Source: DUAL01 sp036012565 (lineage in GTDB: Bacteria > Bacteroidota > Bacteroidia > Flavobacteriales > BACL11). Taken from it: a stretch of 11,485 nucleotides of DNA. The notes beneath the pieces were generated by a model, which saw only the letters and a list, made by a program, of their open reading frames with translations, had not been told where the DNA came from and ran no database searches. Position numbers and translations under genes: made by a program. The DNA lies in NCBI GenBank assembly GCA_036012565.1, contig DASCPP010000144.1, positions 1 to 11,485 on the forward strand, in the 5' to 3' direction. Below are positions 1 to 6,223 of the stretch, one piece after another (position 1 is the first letter of the stretch; each line of letters begins with the position of its first letter).

Positions 1-64
1 AAGAAGCATAACTCACATTTGTAAGTGTTATTAGTGTAATTAAAAGTAGAATAATCTTTTTCAT
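1..64 (-). CDS. Secreted protein, 5' fragment (signal peptide only)
   Basis: Reading the minus strand from an ATG at 64-62 gives 21 open codons to the window edge. The peptide starts MKKIILLLI, continues as a hydrophobic stretch rich in Leu, Ile and Thr, and ends in VSYAS. This is a classic Sec signal peptide: two lysines, a hydrophobic core and a plausible AYA-like signal peptidase I site near residues 18-20. The mature protein lies outside the window, so its function cannot be stated. The gene is on the same strand as the tRNA-Pro gene, 61 nt downstream of its 3' end. It could be read from the tRNA transcript or from a weak promoter in the AT-rich gap; I see no perfect TAnnTTTG box there. 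Confidence 0.7.
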   Translation of the reverse strand, partial: MKKIILLLITLITLTNVSYAS

Positions 65-93
65 GATACAAATAAAAGTAAATAAAAAGGAAG

Positions 94-112
94 TATTATG
101 CTAAGCATAATA
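94..112. repeat. Perfect inverted repeat between tRNA-Pro and the minus-strand gene; possible weak terminator or operator
   Basis: Arms TATTATGCT (94-102) and AGCATAATA (104-112) are perfect reverse complements around a single central A. On the minus strand it lies 13 nt past the tRNA 3' end and is followed by a pyrimidine-rich stretch with a run of five T. As RNA it would form an 8-bp, AU-rich stem with a 3-nt loop, which is weak for an intrinsic terminator. It could end or trim the tRNA transcript, or bind a dimeric regulator upstream of the gene starting at 64. The symmetry is seen directly; the role is inference. Confidence 0.35.
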
Positions 113-125
113 AAAGAAAAGAAAG

Positions 126-200
126 TCGGGATGAGAGGATTCGAACCTCCGATCTCTGGTCCCCCAGACCAGCACTTTAACCGGACTAAGCTACATCCCG
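126..200 (-). tRNA. tRNA-Pro (anticodon GGG)
   Basis: The minus strand folds into a complete cloverleaf of 75 nt. The acceptor stem CGGGATG (200-194) pairs with CATCCCG (133-127), leaving discriminator A73 at 126. The D arm is GCTT/AAGT with a GG-containing loop. The anticodon stem CTGGT/ACCAG encloses the loop CTGGGGG, with U33 followed by anticodon GGG, which decodes CCC and CCU as proline. A 5-nt variable loop follows. The T arm carries the canonical TTCGAAT loop. CCA is not encoded, so it must be added after transcription. The gene is probably driven by the minus-strand -7 element at 251-258, giving a leader of roughly 45 nt. Confidence 0.96.
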
Positions 201-220
201 AAAAAATCTCTATTTAATTA

Positions 221-250
221 TTGGCTAATAAAAAACAAAAATTAGTTTTG
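221..250 (+). promoter_or_regulatory. Promoter for the TonB receptor cluster (TTG-N19-TAGTTTTG)
   Basis: TTG at 221-223 and TAGTTTTG at 243-250 are separated by 19 nt. This matches the Bacteroidota sigma-ABfr type consensus, a -33 TTG and a -7 TAnnTTTG at about this spacing. Transcription would start near 255-257, giving a leader of only about 20 nt before the apparent TTG start codon at 276. The -7 box is one half of the palindrome at 243-258. Confidence 0.65.
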
Positions 251-258
251 CAAAACTA
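251..258 (-). promoter_or_regulatory. Divergent -7 element for tRNA-Pro
   Basis: On the minus strand 258-251 reads TAGTTTTG, a perfect TAnnTTTG match directly abutting the plus-strand -7 box. A possible -33 TTG lies at 284-282 with a 23-nt spacer, at the loose end of the accepted range. The predicted start near 245 lies about 45 nt before the tRNA 5' end. The two promoters would occupy the same DNA, so simultaneous use by two polymerases is unlikely. Confidence 0.45.
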
Positions 259-275
259 TTTTAATTTTTAAACAC

Positions 276-2627
276 TTGAAGCAAAATCTAATCTTATTAA
301 GCTTATTTTTTCTCTGTTTCAAACTATCTTTTAGTCAAGAAAGATTTACAATTAGTGGCTATGTACAAGAAGAAAATTCTGGAGAAAATCTAATTGGAGT
401 TTCAATTTATGACAAAGCTTCTCAAAAAGGAACTACATCCAATCAGTATGGATTTTATTCTATCACTCTTGAAAAAGGAACTTACGAAATCATTTACTCA
501 TTTATTGGCTTAAATACAATCACTAAAAAAATAAACCTAAATGAAAATATAAGACTCAATATTTCTTTATCAGAAAAAAGTATTCTTTCAGAAGAAGTAA
601 TTATCACCTCTGAAAGACAAGATAAAAATATTGAAAGTTCGGATATGAGCCAAGCTAAACTTAAAGTTGAAAACATTAAACAATTACCTGTCATCCTTGG
701 GGAGGTTGATGTTATAAAATCAGCACAACTCTTACCTGGGATCCAGTCTGGTGGGGAAGGTAATTCAGGACTTTACGTAAGAGGGGGAGGCCCAGATCAG
801 AACTTAATATTACTTGATGAAGCAGTAGTATACAATGCTGCACATCTTTTTGGATTCTTTTCAGTATTTAATGCTGATGCTATTAAAGATATTAATATCA
901 TTAAAGGGGGTATGCCAGCTGAATATGGAGGAAGACTATCCTCTGTTTTGGATATTAGTATGAAAGATGGCAATAATAAAGAATATGAGGTAGATGGTGG
1001 AATTGGCTTACTTTCTTCACGCTTAACCCTACAAGGTCCTGTGCAAAAAAATAGAAGCTCCTTTATTGTTTCTGGAAGAAGAACTTATATAGATGTTTTG
1101 TCTAAACCATTTATGCAAAAGGATAATGCTTTTAATGGATCAGGATATTATTTTTATGATTTAACCACAAAAATTAATTATAGAATATCTGATAAGAATC
1201 GTTTATTCTTAAGTGGGTATTTTGGAAGAGATGTCTTTAAATTTATTAATTCTGATAATGACATAGGAATAAAGATTCCTTGGGGGAATGCTACAACATC
1301 TCTAAGATGGAATCATTTATTCAATGATAAATTATTCATGAACACATCTCTTATCTTCTCAGATTATCGATTTGAATTTAATCTAGAACAGAGTCAATTT
1401 GAGTTTAAAATATTCACCGGTATAAATGACTGGAACACAAAAGTAGACTTCTTATATCAACCCAATCAAAGGCATACTATAAAATTTGGTACAAATTATA
1501 CCTATCATGAGTTTATGCCTGGAAATGCAACTGGAAAGTCAGGAGAAGTAATCTTTGAACCTGATGAAGTCTACAAAGAATACTCAAATGAAGGAGCTAT
1601 CTATTTATCTGACGATATAGAGCTTACGGATGCTTTTAAAATACATGCTGGATTACGTTATTCTTCATTCCAACATAGTGGATATATAAGCTTTAGAGAT
1701 TATCTAAAGAATGAAATAGAGGCAAATAATGATAATTATAGGCATTTAGAACCTAGATTATCATTTAGATATAAATTAAATAGTACAAGTTCATTAAAAG
1801 GAGCATATACTCAGAACTATCAATATGTTCATTTAGCTTTATTATCAGGAAGTAGCCTTCCAAGTGATCTCTGGGTGCCAAGCTCTTCAGAAATTAAACC
1901 AAAATTTTCAACCCAATATGGAATTGGATATTTTAAGAACTTGAAAGATAATATGTACGAAACTTCTATTGAGGCTTATTATAAAGAAATGACAAATCTT
2001 ATTGAATACAAAGAAGGGGTATTGCCAGAGGATAATACTAACTCAAATAGTGATGGTGCTTTTACCTTTGGTAATGGTGATTCATATGGATTAGAACTAC
2101 TCATAAAAAAAACTAAAGGTAAAACAACTGGATGGATTGGCTATACTTTATCAAAAACAACAAGATATTTTGATGAAGTAAATGAGGGTATTGCATTTCC
2201 TGCAAAATACGACAGAAGACATGATTTATCTATTACTGCTAAGCATAAATTATCTGAAAAATGGACATTGAGTAGTGTTTTTGTTTATGCAACAGGTAAT
2301 GCTATTACACTTCCAACTGAAAGATATATGGTTGGAGGAAATATCTATACTGAATACACCTCTAGAAATGGATTTAGAATGAAACCATATCACAGATTAG
2401 ATATAGGTGCTACCTACACTCCTAAAAAGAAAAAAAGATTCCAATCTTCATGGAGCTTTTCTATATATAATGTTTATAGTAGAAAGAATCCTTACTTTAT
2501 ATATTTCGCTTTAGAATCAGCAGAAGGGCAAGAAGGAAGTATACAGAATGGAGATCTAACACCAAAAGCATATCAAGTATCAATATTCCCAATTTTACCA
2601 TCAGTTACTTGGAATTTTAATTTTTAA
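276..2627 (+). CDS. TonB-dependent outer-membrane receptor with carboxypeptidase-regulatory-like domain
   Basis: 783 residues. Residues 1-21 are a Sec signal peptide ending FSQ. Residues 22 to about 105 resemble the carboxypeptidase-D regulatory-like domain found at the N terminus of Bacteroidota receptors. A TonB-box-like EEVIITS lies at 106-112. The plug follows at about 125-235, with LPGIQSGGEG, GLYVRGG, ILLDE and GGMPAEYGGRLSSVLDI. The rest is a beta-barrel rich in aromatic residues ending in Phe783. It should import an unknown ligand across the outer membrane using TonB-ExbB-ExbD energy. The start is TTG at 276: an in-frame TAG at 243-245 with no ATG after it excludes an upstream ATG, the first internal ATG is at residue 124, and only this start gives an intact signal peptide. 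The next gene, a DUF4249-type lipoprotein, begins 2 nt after the stop and is probably its partner. The substrate cannot be read from sequence. Confidence 0.93.
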   Translation: MKQNLILLSLFFLCFKLSFSQERFTISGYVQEENSGENLIGVSIYDKASQKGTTSNQYGFYSITLEKGTYEIIYSFIGLNTITKKINLNENIRLNISLSEKSILSEEVIITSERQDKNIESSDMSQAKLKVENIKQLPVILGEVDVIKSAQLLPGIQSGGEGNSGLYVRGGGPDQNLILLDEAVVYNAAHLFGFFSVFNADAIKDINIIKGGMPAEYGGRLSSVLDISMKDGNNKEYEVDGGIGLLSSRLTLQGPVQKNRSSFIVSGRRTYIDVLSKPFMQKDNAFNGSGYYFYDLTTKINYRISDKNRLFLSGYFGRDVFKFINSDNDIGIKIPWGNATTSLRWNHLFNDKLFMNTSLIFSDYRFEFNLEQSQFEFKIFTGINDWNTKVDFLYQPNQRHTIKFGTNYTYHEFMPGNATGKSGEVIFEPDEVYKEYSNEGAIYLSDDIELTDAFKIHAGLRYSSFQHSGYISFRDYLKNEIEANNDNYRHLEPRLSFRYKLNSTSSLKGAYTQNYQYVHLALLSGSSLPSDLWVPSSSEIKPKFSTQYGIGYFKNLKDNMYETSIEAYYKEMTNLIEYKEGVLPEDNTNSNSDGAFTFGNGDSYGLELLIKKTKGKTTGWIGYTLSKTTRYFDEVNEGIAFPAKYDRRHDLSITAKHKLSEKWTLSSVFVYATGNAITLPTERYMVGGNIYTEYTSRNGFRMKPYHRLDIGATYTPKKKKRFQSSWSFSIYNVYSRKNPYFIYFALESAEGQEGSIQNGDLTPKAYQVSIFPILPSVTWNFNF

Positions 2628-2629
2628 TT

Positions 2630-3649
2630 ATGAAAAACTATTTATTTCTTATTATTTTTATATTTTTCTCATGTCAAGAAGAGATAACGCTTGATTTACC
2701 ACAAGCAGAAAATAAGCTTGTAGTAGAAGGAGCTATTGAGCCTGGCTTTCCTCCTTATGTTATTTTAACAAGAAATCAAGGGTATTTTGAATCTATCGAT
2801 AACACTACATATAATGATTTATTTGTGAATGATATAGATTCAGTTAAAGTATGGTACTATAATGACAATGGAGAGAGAAAAATTAGAATACTAGAGCAAA
2901 TCCCAGGATTAGATTCGCTACCTCCTATTTATACAGATCTGAGTTATTTTAGTATTGCCAACAATTATGAATTCAGTCAAGAAGGAGAGACCTATTATTT
3001 AGAAATTAAATGGAATGATAAGATTGTTACTGCTGAAACTACCATACCTGAACCAACTCCTTTAGATTGTCTTTGGGTTGAAAAAAGTGAAACAGCTGAG
3101 AAAGATTTTAAATATGATATACGAGCAGTATATTCTGATCCTGTAGGTGCCATAAATAATATATTAATTAGAAGTAAACGTTTAGAACATTGGAAAAGAG
3201 ATTCTATTGATGGTCAGATTAAAAATGAAAATGATCCTCAACTAATTTTGCTTGATGCTGCCCCGAATGTACTTGCAAATGGAGAATCATTTAAGACTTA
3301 TTTTCCAAGGCCTAGAGAAGAAGGAGGATTCCCCTCTGGATCATATAATACTGATCATTATAAAATATTTGATAATAACGGTACTGAAGATACTATCTTT
3401 CTATCACATGATATTGTTTTAATTAAATTTTGTCAAATAGATGTGCTCTCTGTAAAATTCTGGAGAGGTGTGGTCCGTCAATCTACATCAAATAATAATC
3501 CATTTACTGAGCCAATGAATCTTGTAAGTAATATAATCAATGGTTTGGGAGTTTGGACTGGATATGGGGCAGTGTATTATAAGATTCCTATTATAAAGGA
3601 TACTATTATTAAAAAAGAATATGTACCGGAAATCATAGATATATTTTAA
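2630..3649 (+). CDS. DUF4249-type outer-membrane lipoprotein, receptor partner
   Basis: 339 residues. The N terminus MKNYLFLIIFIFFSC is a lipoprotein signal with the lipidated cysteine at position 15. The following QEE resembles the acidic lipoprotein export signal that sends Bacteroidota lipoproteins to the cell surface. The mature start, with TLDLP followed by KLVVEGAI and PPYVILTRN, is typical of DUF4249 proteins, which are habitually encoded next to a TonB-dependent receptor of the preceding type. By analogy with SusD it may cap the receptor and bind ligand, but this family is not SusD-like in sequence and its function is not established. ATG at 2630 lies 2 nt after the receptor stop, so the two are surely co-transcribed. 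The trxB gene follows after 19 nt. Confidence 0.85.
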   Translation: MKNYLFLIIFIFFSCQEEITLDLPQAENKLVVEGAIEPGFPPYVILTRNQGYFESIDNTTYNDLFVNDIDSVKVWYYNDNGERKIRILEQIPGLDSLPPIYTDLSYFSIANNYEFSQEGETYYLEIKWNDKIVTAETTIPEPTPLDCLWVEKSETAEKDFKYDIRAVYSDPVGAINNILIRSKRLEHWKRDSIDGQIKNENDPQLILLDAAPNVLANGESFKTYFPRPREEGGFPSGSYNTDHYKIFDNNGTEDTIFLSHDIVLIKFCQIDVLSVKFWRGVVRQSTSNNNPFTEPMNLVSNIINGLGVWTGYGAVYYKIPIIKDTIIKKEYVPEIIDIF

Positions 3650-3668
3650 TTTTACAAAAAATAATATA

Positions 3669-4607
3669 ATGAGTAATAATATAGAAAAAATTAAAACATT
3701 AATTATCGGATCAGGCCCTGCAGGTTATACTGCAGCAATCTATGCGGCAAGAGCTGATTTACATCCGGTTGTTATTCAAGGACTACAGCCGGGTGGGCAA
3801 CTGACTACAACTACTGATGTAGATAATTATCCAGGATACAAAGATGGAATTACAGGCCCTGAGATGATGGAAGATTTTAAAGCCCAGGCTGAACGTTTTG
3901 GCACTGATACAAGATGGGGGATGGTTACTAAAGTTGATTTATCTGAACGACCATTTAAAGTAGAGATTGATGAAAAAGTAAATGTCCTAGCTGAAACTAT
4001 AATTATTGCAACAGGTGCTTCTGCTAAATGGTTAGGTATGGAGGATGAAAAACGATTAAGTGGTTATGGAGTCTCCGCTTGTGCAACTTGTGATGGTTTC
4101 TTTTACAAAGGACAAGATGTGGTGGTAGTTGGTGCTGGAGATACAGCAGCTGAGGAAGCAACATATCTAGCTAAACTTTGCAATAAAGTAACAATGCTTG
4201 TAAGAAAAGATGAAATGCGTGCATCAAAAGCTATGCAAAAAAGAGTTTTTAGCACTTCTAATCTAGATGTACTTTTCCATCATGAAACAAAAAGTATAAA
4301 TGGAGAGAAGGGAGTAGAAAGTGTAACGGCATTCAATAATCAGACCGGTAAGGAAATTACTATTCCTATTGCTGGATTCTTTGTGGCAATTGGCCACATA
4401 CCAAATACTGACTTGTTCAAGGGGCAATTAGAAATGGACAAAAATGGTTATCTTTTAATTGAAGAAGGAACTTCAAGAACTAAAATTCCTGGCGTATTTG
4501 CAGCTGGGGATGTAGCTGATCATGTTTATCGGCAGGCTGTTACTTCTGCAGGTACGGGCTGTATGGCAGCTTTGGATGCAGAACGCTTCCTAGCTGAGAG
4601 CAAGTAA
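3669..4607 (+). CDS. trxB: Thioredoxin-disulfide reductase
   Basis: 312 residues, the usual length of low-molecular-weight bacterial thioredoxin reductase, a cytoplasmic FAD enzyme that passes electrons from NADPH to thioredoxin. Visible motifs: the FAD Rossmann motif GSGPAG (14-19), PGGQL (41-45), the second FAD-contact ATG (115-117), the redox-active CATC (138-141) followed by DG, the NADPH-binding GAGDTA (155-160), the basic patch VRKDEMR (178-184) for the NADPH phosphate, and the C-terminal GVFAAGDVAD. The order FAD, NADPH domain containing CxxC, FAD is the TrxB arrangement. It sits 19 nt after the lipoprotein gene and 13 nt before the CDGSH gene. I see no perfect -7 box in front of it, so it is probably part of the upstream transcript, although trxB is normally housekeeping and may have a weak promoter inside the preceding gene. 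Confidence 0.97.
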   Translation: MSNNIEKIKTLIIGSGPAGYTAAIYAARADLHPVVIQGLQPGGQLTTTTDVDNYPGYKDGITGPEMMEDFKAQAERFGTDTRWGMVTKVDLSERPFKVEIDEKVNVLAETIIIATGASAKWLGMEDEKRLSGYGVSACATCDGFFYKGQDVVVVGAGDTAAEEATYLAKLCNKVTMLVRKDEMRASKAMQKRVFSTSNLDVLFHHETKSINGEKGVESVTAFNNQTGKEITIPIAGFFVAIGHIPNTDLFKGQLEMDKNGYLLIEEGTSRTKIPGVFAAGDVADHVYRQAVTSAGTGCMAALDAERFLAESK

Positions 4608-4620
4608 ATATATAAAACTG

Positions 4621-4860
4621 ATGAAAAATATACCAAAGATAGTACAAAAGAGACCCTATGTGATTGAGGAGAAAGCTGGTAAAAAGGCATTCTGTAGTTG
4701 TGGGTTAAGCAGTAAAGACCCTTATTGTGATGGATCGCATAAAGACACCGGATTTTCTCCTGAGATTGTAGAATTAAAAGAAAATAAAAAAGTAGCCTGG
4801 TGTGGATGCAAACAATCAGTAAACGGAGCTTTTTGTGATGGAACCCATAAAACACTTTAA
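4621..4860 (+). CDS. Tandem CDGSH iron-sulfur domain protein
   Basis: 79 residues with two CDGSH motifs, each supplying three Cys and one His to a [2Fe-2S] cluster: Cys25, Cys27, Cys36, His40 (CSC...PYCDGSH) and Cys61, Cys63, Cys72, His76 (CGC...FCDGTH). The family includes mitoNEET, and small bacterial proteins with two motifs are known. Roles proposed for the family are electron transfer or redox-labile cluster transfer. There is no signal peptide, so it should be cytoplasmic. It starts 13 nt after trxB, suggesting co-expression and a possible redox link, which is inference. Its stop codon overlaps that of the convergent minus-strand gene by 4 nt, leaving no intergenic space for a terminator. 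Confidence 0.9.
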   Translation: MKNIPKIVQKRPYVIEEKAGKKAFCSCGLSSKDPYCDGSHKDTGFSPEIVELKENKKVAWCGCKQSVNGAFCDGTHKTL

Positions 4861-5840
4861 TCTACTTTATAGTCTTTTAGATTTAATCTAAAATCAGCCC
4901 TTTCTGGCTTAAGGAATGGTACATTCCAAGATCCTTTGTAGTAAATATCAGTTGGAATGTGCTTACTATTAAAATAATCCATATTTACTATTACTTGCAT
5001 ATCTAAATCAATAAGCCAATGCTGATAAGAAAAAACATATTCTCTGTAAATTACATTAAAATTTTCTTTATCAAAATAGGAAACAATTTTTCTAATAAGC
5101 GCTTCCCCCAAATCCTTTTTGCTTAAATCTTTTTTGACTTCCACCAAAAAAATATAACAATCCCTTTCTTTATAGTTTATAGTATCAATTTTATAATCGT
5201 AATACTGCTGCATACTAATATCAAATACCGCTAACTTAATAGAGGCTCCTCCTTTGTTCTGTTCAGTATCATCACTCCCAATTGAAAATCCCACCGTTTT
5301 TGCATCTCGCATATTTTGACTCTCATTTTCATTTTTTCCATTTGATATTTTTAAAGAAACACCTATAGTGTCGTCAGGAAAGAATACCTCATCAAATGCA
5401 TCAGGTGTATAATACCTATACTTATTTTCTATTTTACTTATTTTGGCATAAAAAGATGAAGTAGAATCTATATCTTTTTTTAATATTCTTGCGATCTTTC
5501 TAGAAAATATCTTCCCCTCATAATGAATGGAGTCATCTACAACCCAAGCTTTTTTACCATCAGAAAAATGAGTACCCCATCTATTTAGTATACCGATTTT
5601 TTTCTCTTTCTTATTAAAGATGTTTAGTTCACTTTCATACTTATGTGTGTAATATCTTAAATGTTTAAAAGCCATGTAAAAAGTAGTATCCGTTTTTACA
5701 TAATGAATAAATTCATCTACATCAAAACCATCTTTTACTCCTGTGATAGTTACGCTATCAAGCAAAACTGACTTTACGATTTGCTCTTGTGAAGAAGCAA
5801 ATTTGGAGAGAAAAAAAAGTAAGACTAATATTTTCTTCAT
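4857..5840 (-). CDS. Secreted protein of unknown function
   Basis: 327 residues from ATG at 5840-5838. Residues 1-17 (MKKILVLLFFLSKFASS) form a Sec signal peptide. The mature part is hydrophilic, rich in Lys, Asp, Tyr and alternating beta-strand-like segments, with no further membrane helix, no lipobox and no evident T9SS sorting domain. I recognise no catalytic motif. The spacing of strands around the YKIDTINY region and the C-terminal segment is loosely reminiscent of periplasmic LolA-like folds, but this is a guess. The frame stays open upstream to an ATG at 5897, but that extension is encoded by the rnpB 3' end and terminator, and it would bury the signal peptide. The gene lies 12 nt beyond the terminator T-run, with a -7 element at 5846-5853. 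It converges on the CDGSH gene with a 4-nt overlap. Confidence 0.75.
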   Translation of the reverse strand: MKKILVLLFFLSKFASSQEQIVKSVLLDSVTITGVKDGFDVDEFIHYVKTDTTFYMAFKHLRYYTHKYESELNIFNKKEKKIGILNRWGTHFSDGKKAWVVDDSIHYEGKIFSRKIARILKKDIDSTSSFYAKISKIENKYRYYTPDAFDEVFFPDDTIGVSLKISNGKNENESQNMRDAKTVGFSIGSDDTEQNKGGASIKLAVFDISMQQYYDYKIDTINYKERDCYIFLVEVKKDLSKKDLGEALIRKIVSYFDKENFNVIYREYVFSYQHWLIDLDMQVIVNMDYFNSKHIPTDIYYKGSWNVPFLKPERADFRLNLKDYKVD

Positions 5841-5845
5841 AAAAG

Positions 5846-5853
5846 CAAAGATA
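5846..5853 (-). promoter_or_regulatory. -7 promoter element for the secreted-protein gene, fused to the rnpB terminator tail
   Basis: On the minus strand 5853-5846 reads TATCTTTG, a perfect TAnnTTTG match that begins at the end of the terminator T-run. Transcription should start 5-7 nt further on, at about 5841-5839, which coincides with the ATG at 5840, so the mRNA would be leaderless or nearly so. The nearest TTG-like -33 candidate lies in the terminator loop at a short 15-nt spacing, so the -33 half is weak. The same 8-mer occurs upstream of purE. Confidence 0.5.
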
Positions 5854-5885
5854 AAAAAAGCAAGGCAGCAAAAGCTGCCTTGCTT
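5853..5885 (-). terminator. Intrinsic terminator of rnpB
   Basis: A perfect 12-bp GC-containing stem, AAGCAAGGCAGC on the minus strand at 5885-5874 pairing with its complement at 5869-5858, encloses a TTTT loop. On the minus strand the stem is followed directly by a run of T (seven, counting the two at the stem base, 5859-5853). This is a textbook rho-independent terminator immediately after the RNase P RNA 3' end. Confidence 0.92.
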
Positions 5886-6181
5886 ACAATTACACATAAG
5901 CCGGATTCTGTTCCAAAAGGTACTATCATTTATCTAGGATTAAAGTTGCCTTTAACCTCTAACTGCCTACCCCTCAAGATTGGGCGAGCAACCCAAGAAT
6001 CCTGATATACATGGCATTGCACCACATAGAGTTTGCCTGATTTCACTACAGCCGAACTGTACTTGCTTTCTGTTGCACTGGTCCTCACCCAAAAGGATGG
6101 ACGGATGTTATCCGCTATGCTGCTCTGTGGTGTCCGGACTTTCCTCTTCTAAAAAAGAAGCGATAGCATCAGTAATTGCAA
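5884..6181 (-). ncRNA. rnpB: RNase P RNA (class A, Bacteroidota type)
   Basis: This is the catalytic RNA of RNase P, which removes tRNA 5' leaders. On the minus strand the 5' conserved region GAGGAAAGTCCGGA (6146-6133) and the 3' conserved region ACAGAATCCGGCTTAT (5911-5896) are both present and form the P4 pairing. Helix P1 is visible as TTGCAATTAC (about 6181-6172) pairing with GTAATTGTAA (5893-5884) with one wobble. P2 is GCTATC (6167-6162) with GATAGT (5927-5922). A short P3 hairpin, CTTCT/AGAAG, sits between them. Internal blocks including GTGAAATCAGGCAAACTC and GGTGCAATGCC match the specificity-domain core. At about 298 nt it is compact for class A. It has a perfect -7 box just upstream and a strong terminator just downstream. 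Exact ends are approximate. Confidence 0.95.
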
Positions 6182-6183
6182 AA

Positions 6184-6191
6184 CAAAAGTA
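6184..6191 (-). promoter_or_regulatory. -7 promoter element of rnpB
   Basis: On the minus strand 6191-6184 reads TACTTTTG, a perfect TAnnTTTG match. Starting 5-7 nt downstream puts transcription near 6179, right at the first base pairs of helix P1, so the RNA would need little 5' trimming. No exact TTG is present at the -33 position; that stretch is simply AT-rich. The element lies within the 42-nt gap shared with the divergent ridA gene. Confidence 0.65.
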
Positions 6192-6223
6192 GTTATTCCT
6201 GTTTAATTTATAAATTTACAGCC

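Noticed and set aside
3640..3647. TATATTTT as a -7 box for trxB
   Set aside because: It is a 7 of 8 match in a very AT-rich stretch where such matches are expected by chance, and no -33 element is evident.
4526..4855. Minus-strand open frame of 109 codons opposite trxB and the CDGSH gene
   Set aside because: Both overlapped genes are certain from their motifs; this frame has no recognisable domain and is a shadow.
5841..5897. N-terminal extension of the minus-strand secreted protein to an upstream ATG at 5897
   Set aside because: The added 19 residues are encoded by the rnpB 3' end and its terminator stem, and would place a Cys-rich stretch before a clear signal peptide starting MKKILVLLFF.
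5743..5937. Plus-strand open frame spanning the secreted-protein start, the terminator and the rnpB 3' end
   Set aside because: It reads through a terminator stem and antisense RNA sequence, with no motif or promoter.
5980..6192. Open frame on the plus strand across the rnpB region
   Set aside because: It is antisense to the conserved core of RNase P RNA and shows no recognisable protein motif.
6176..6223. Longer ridA start at ATG 6176
   Set aside because: The extra 16 residues come from rnpB helix P1 and its promoter; RidA homologues start at the MKKI position.
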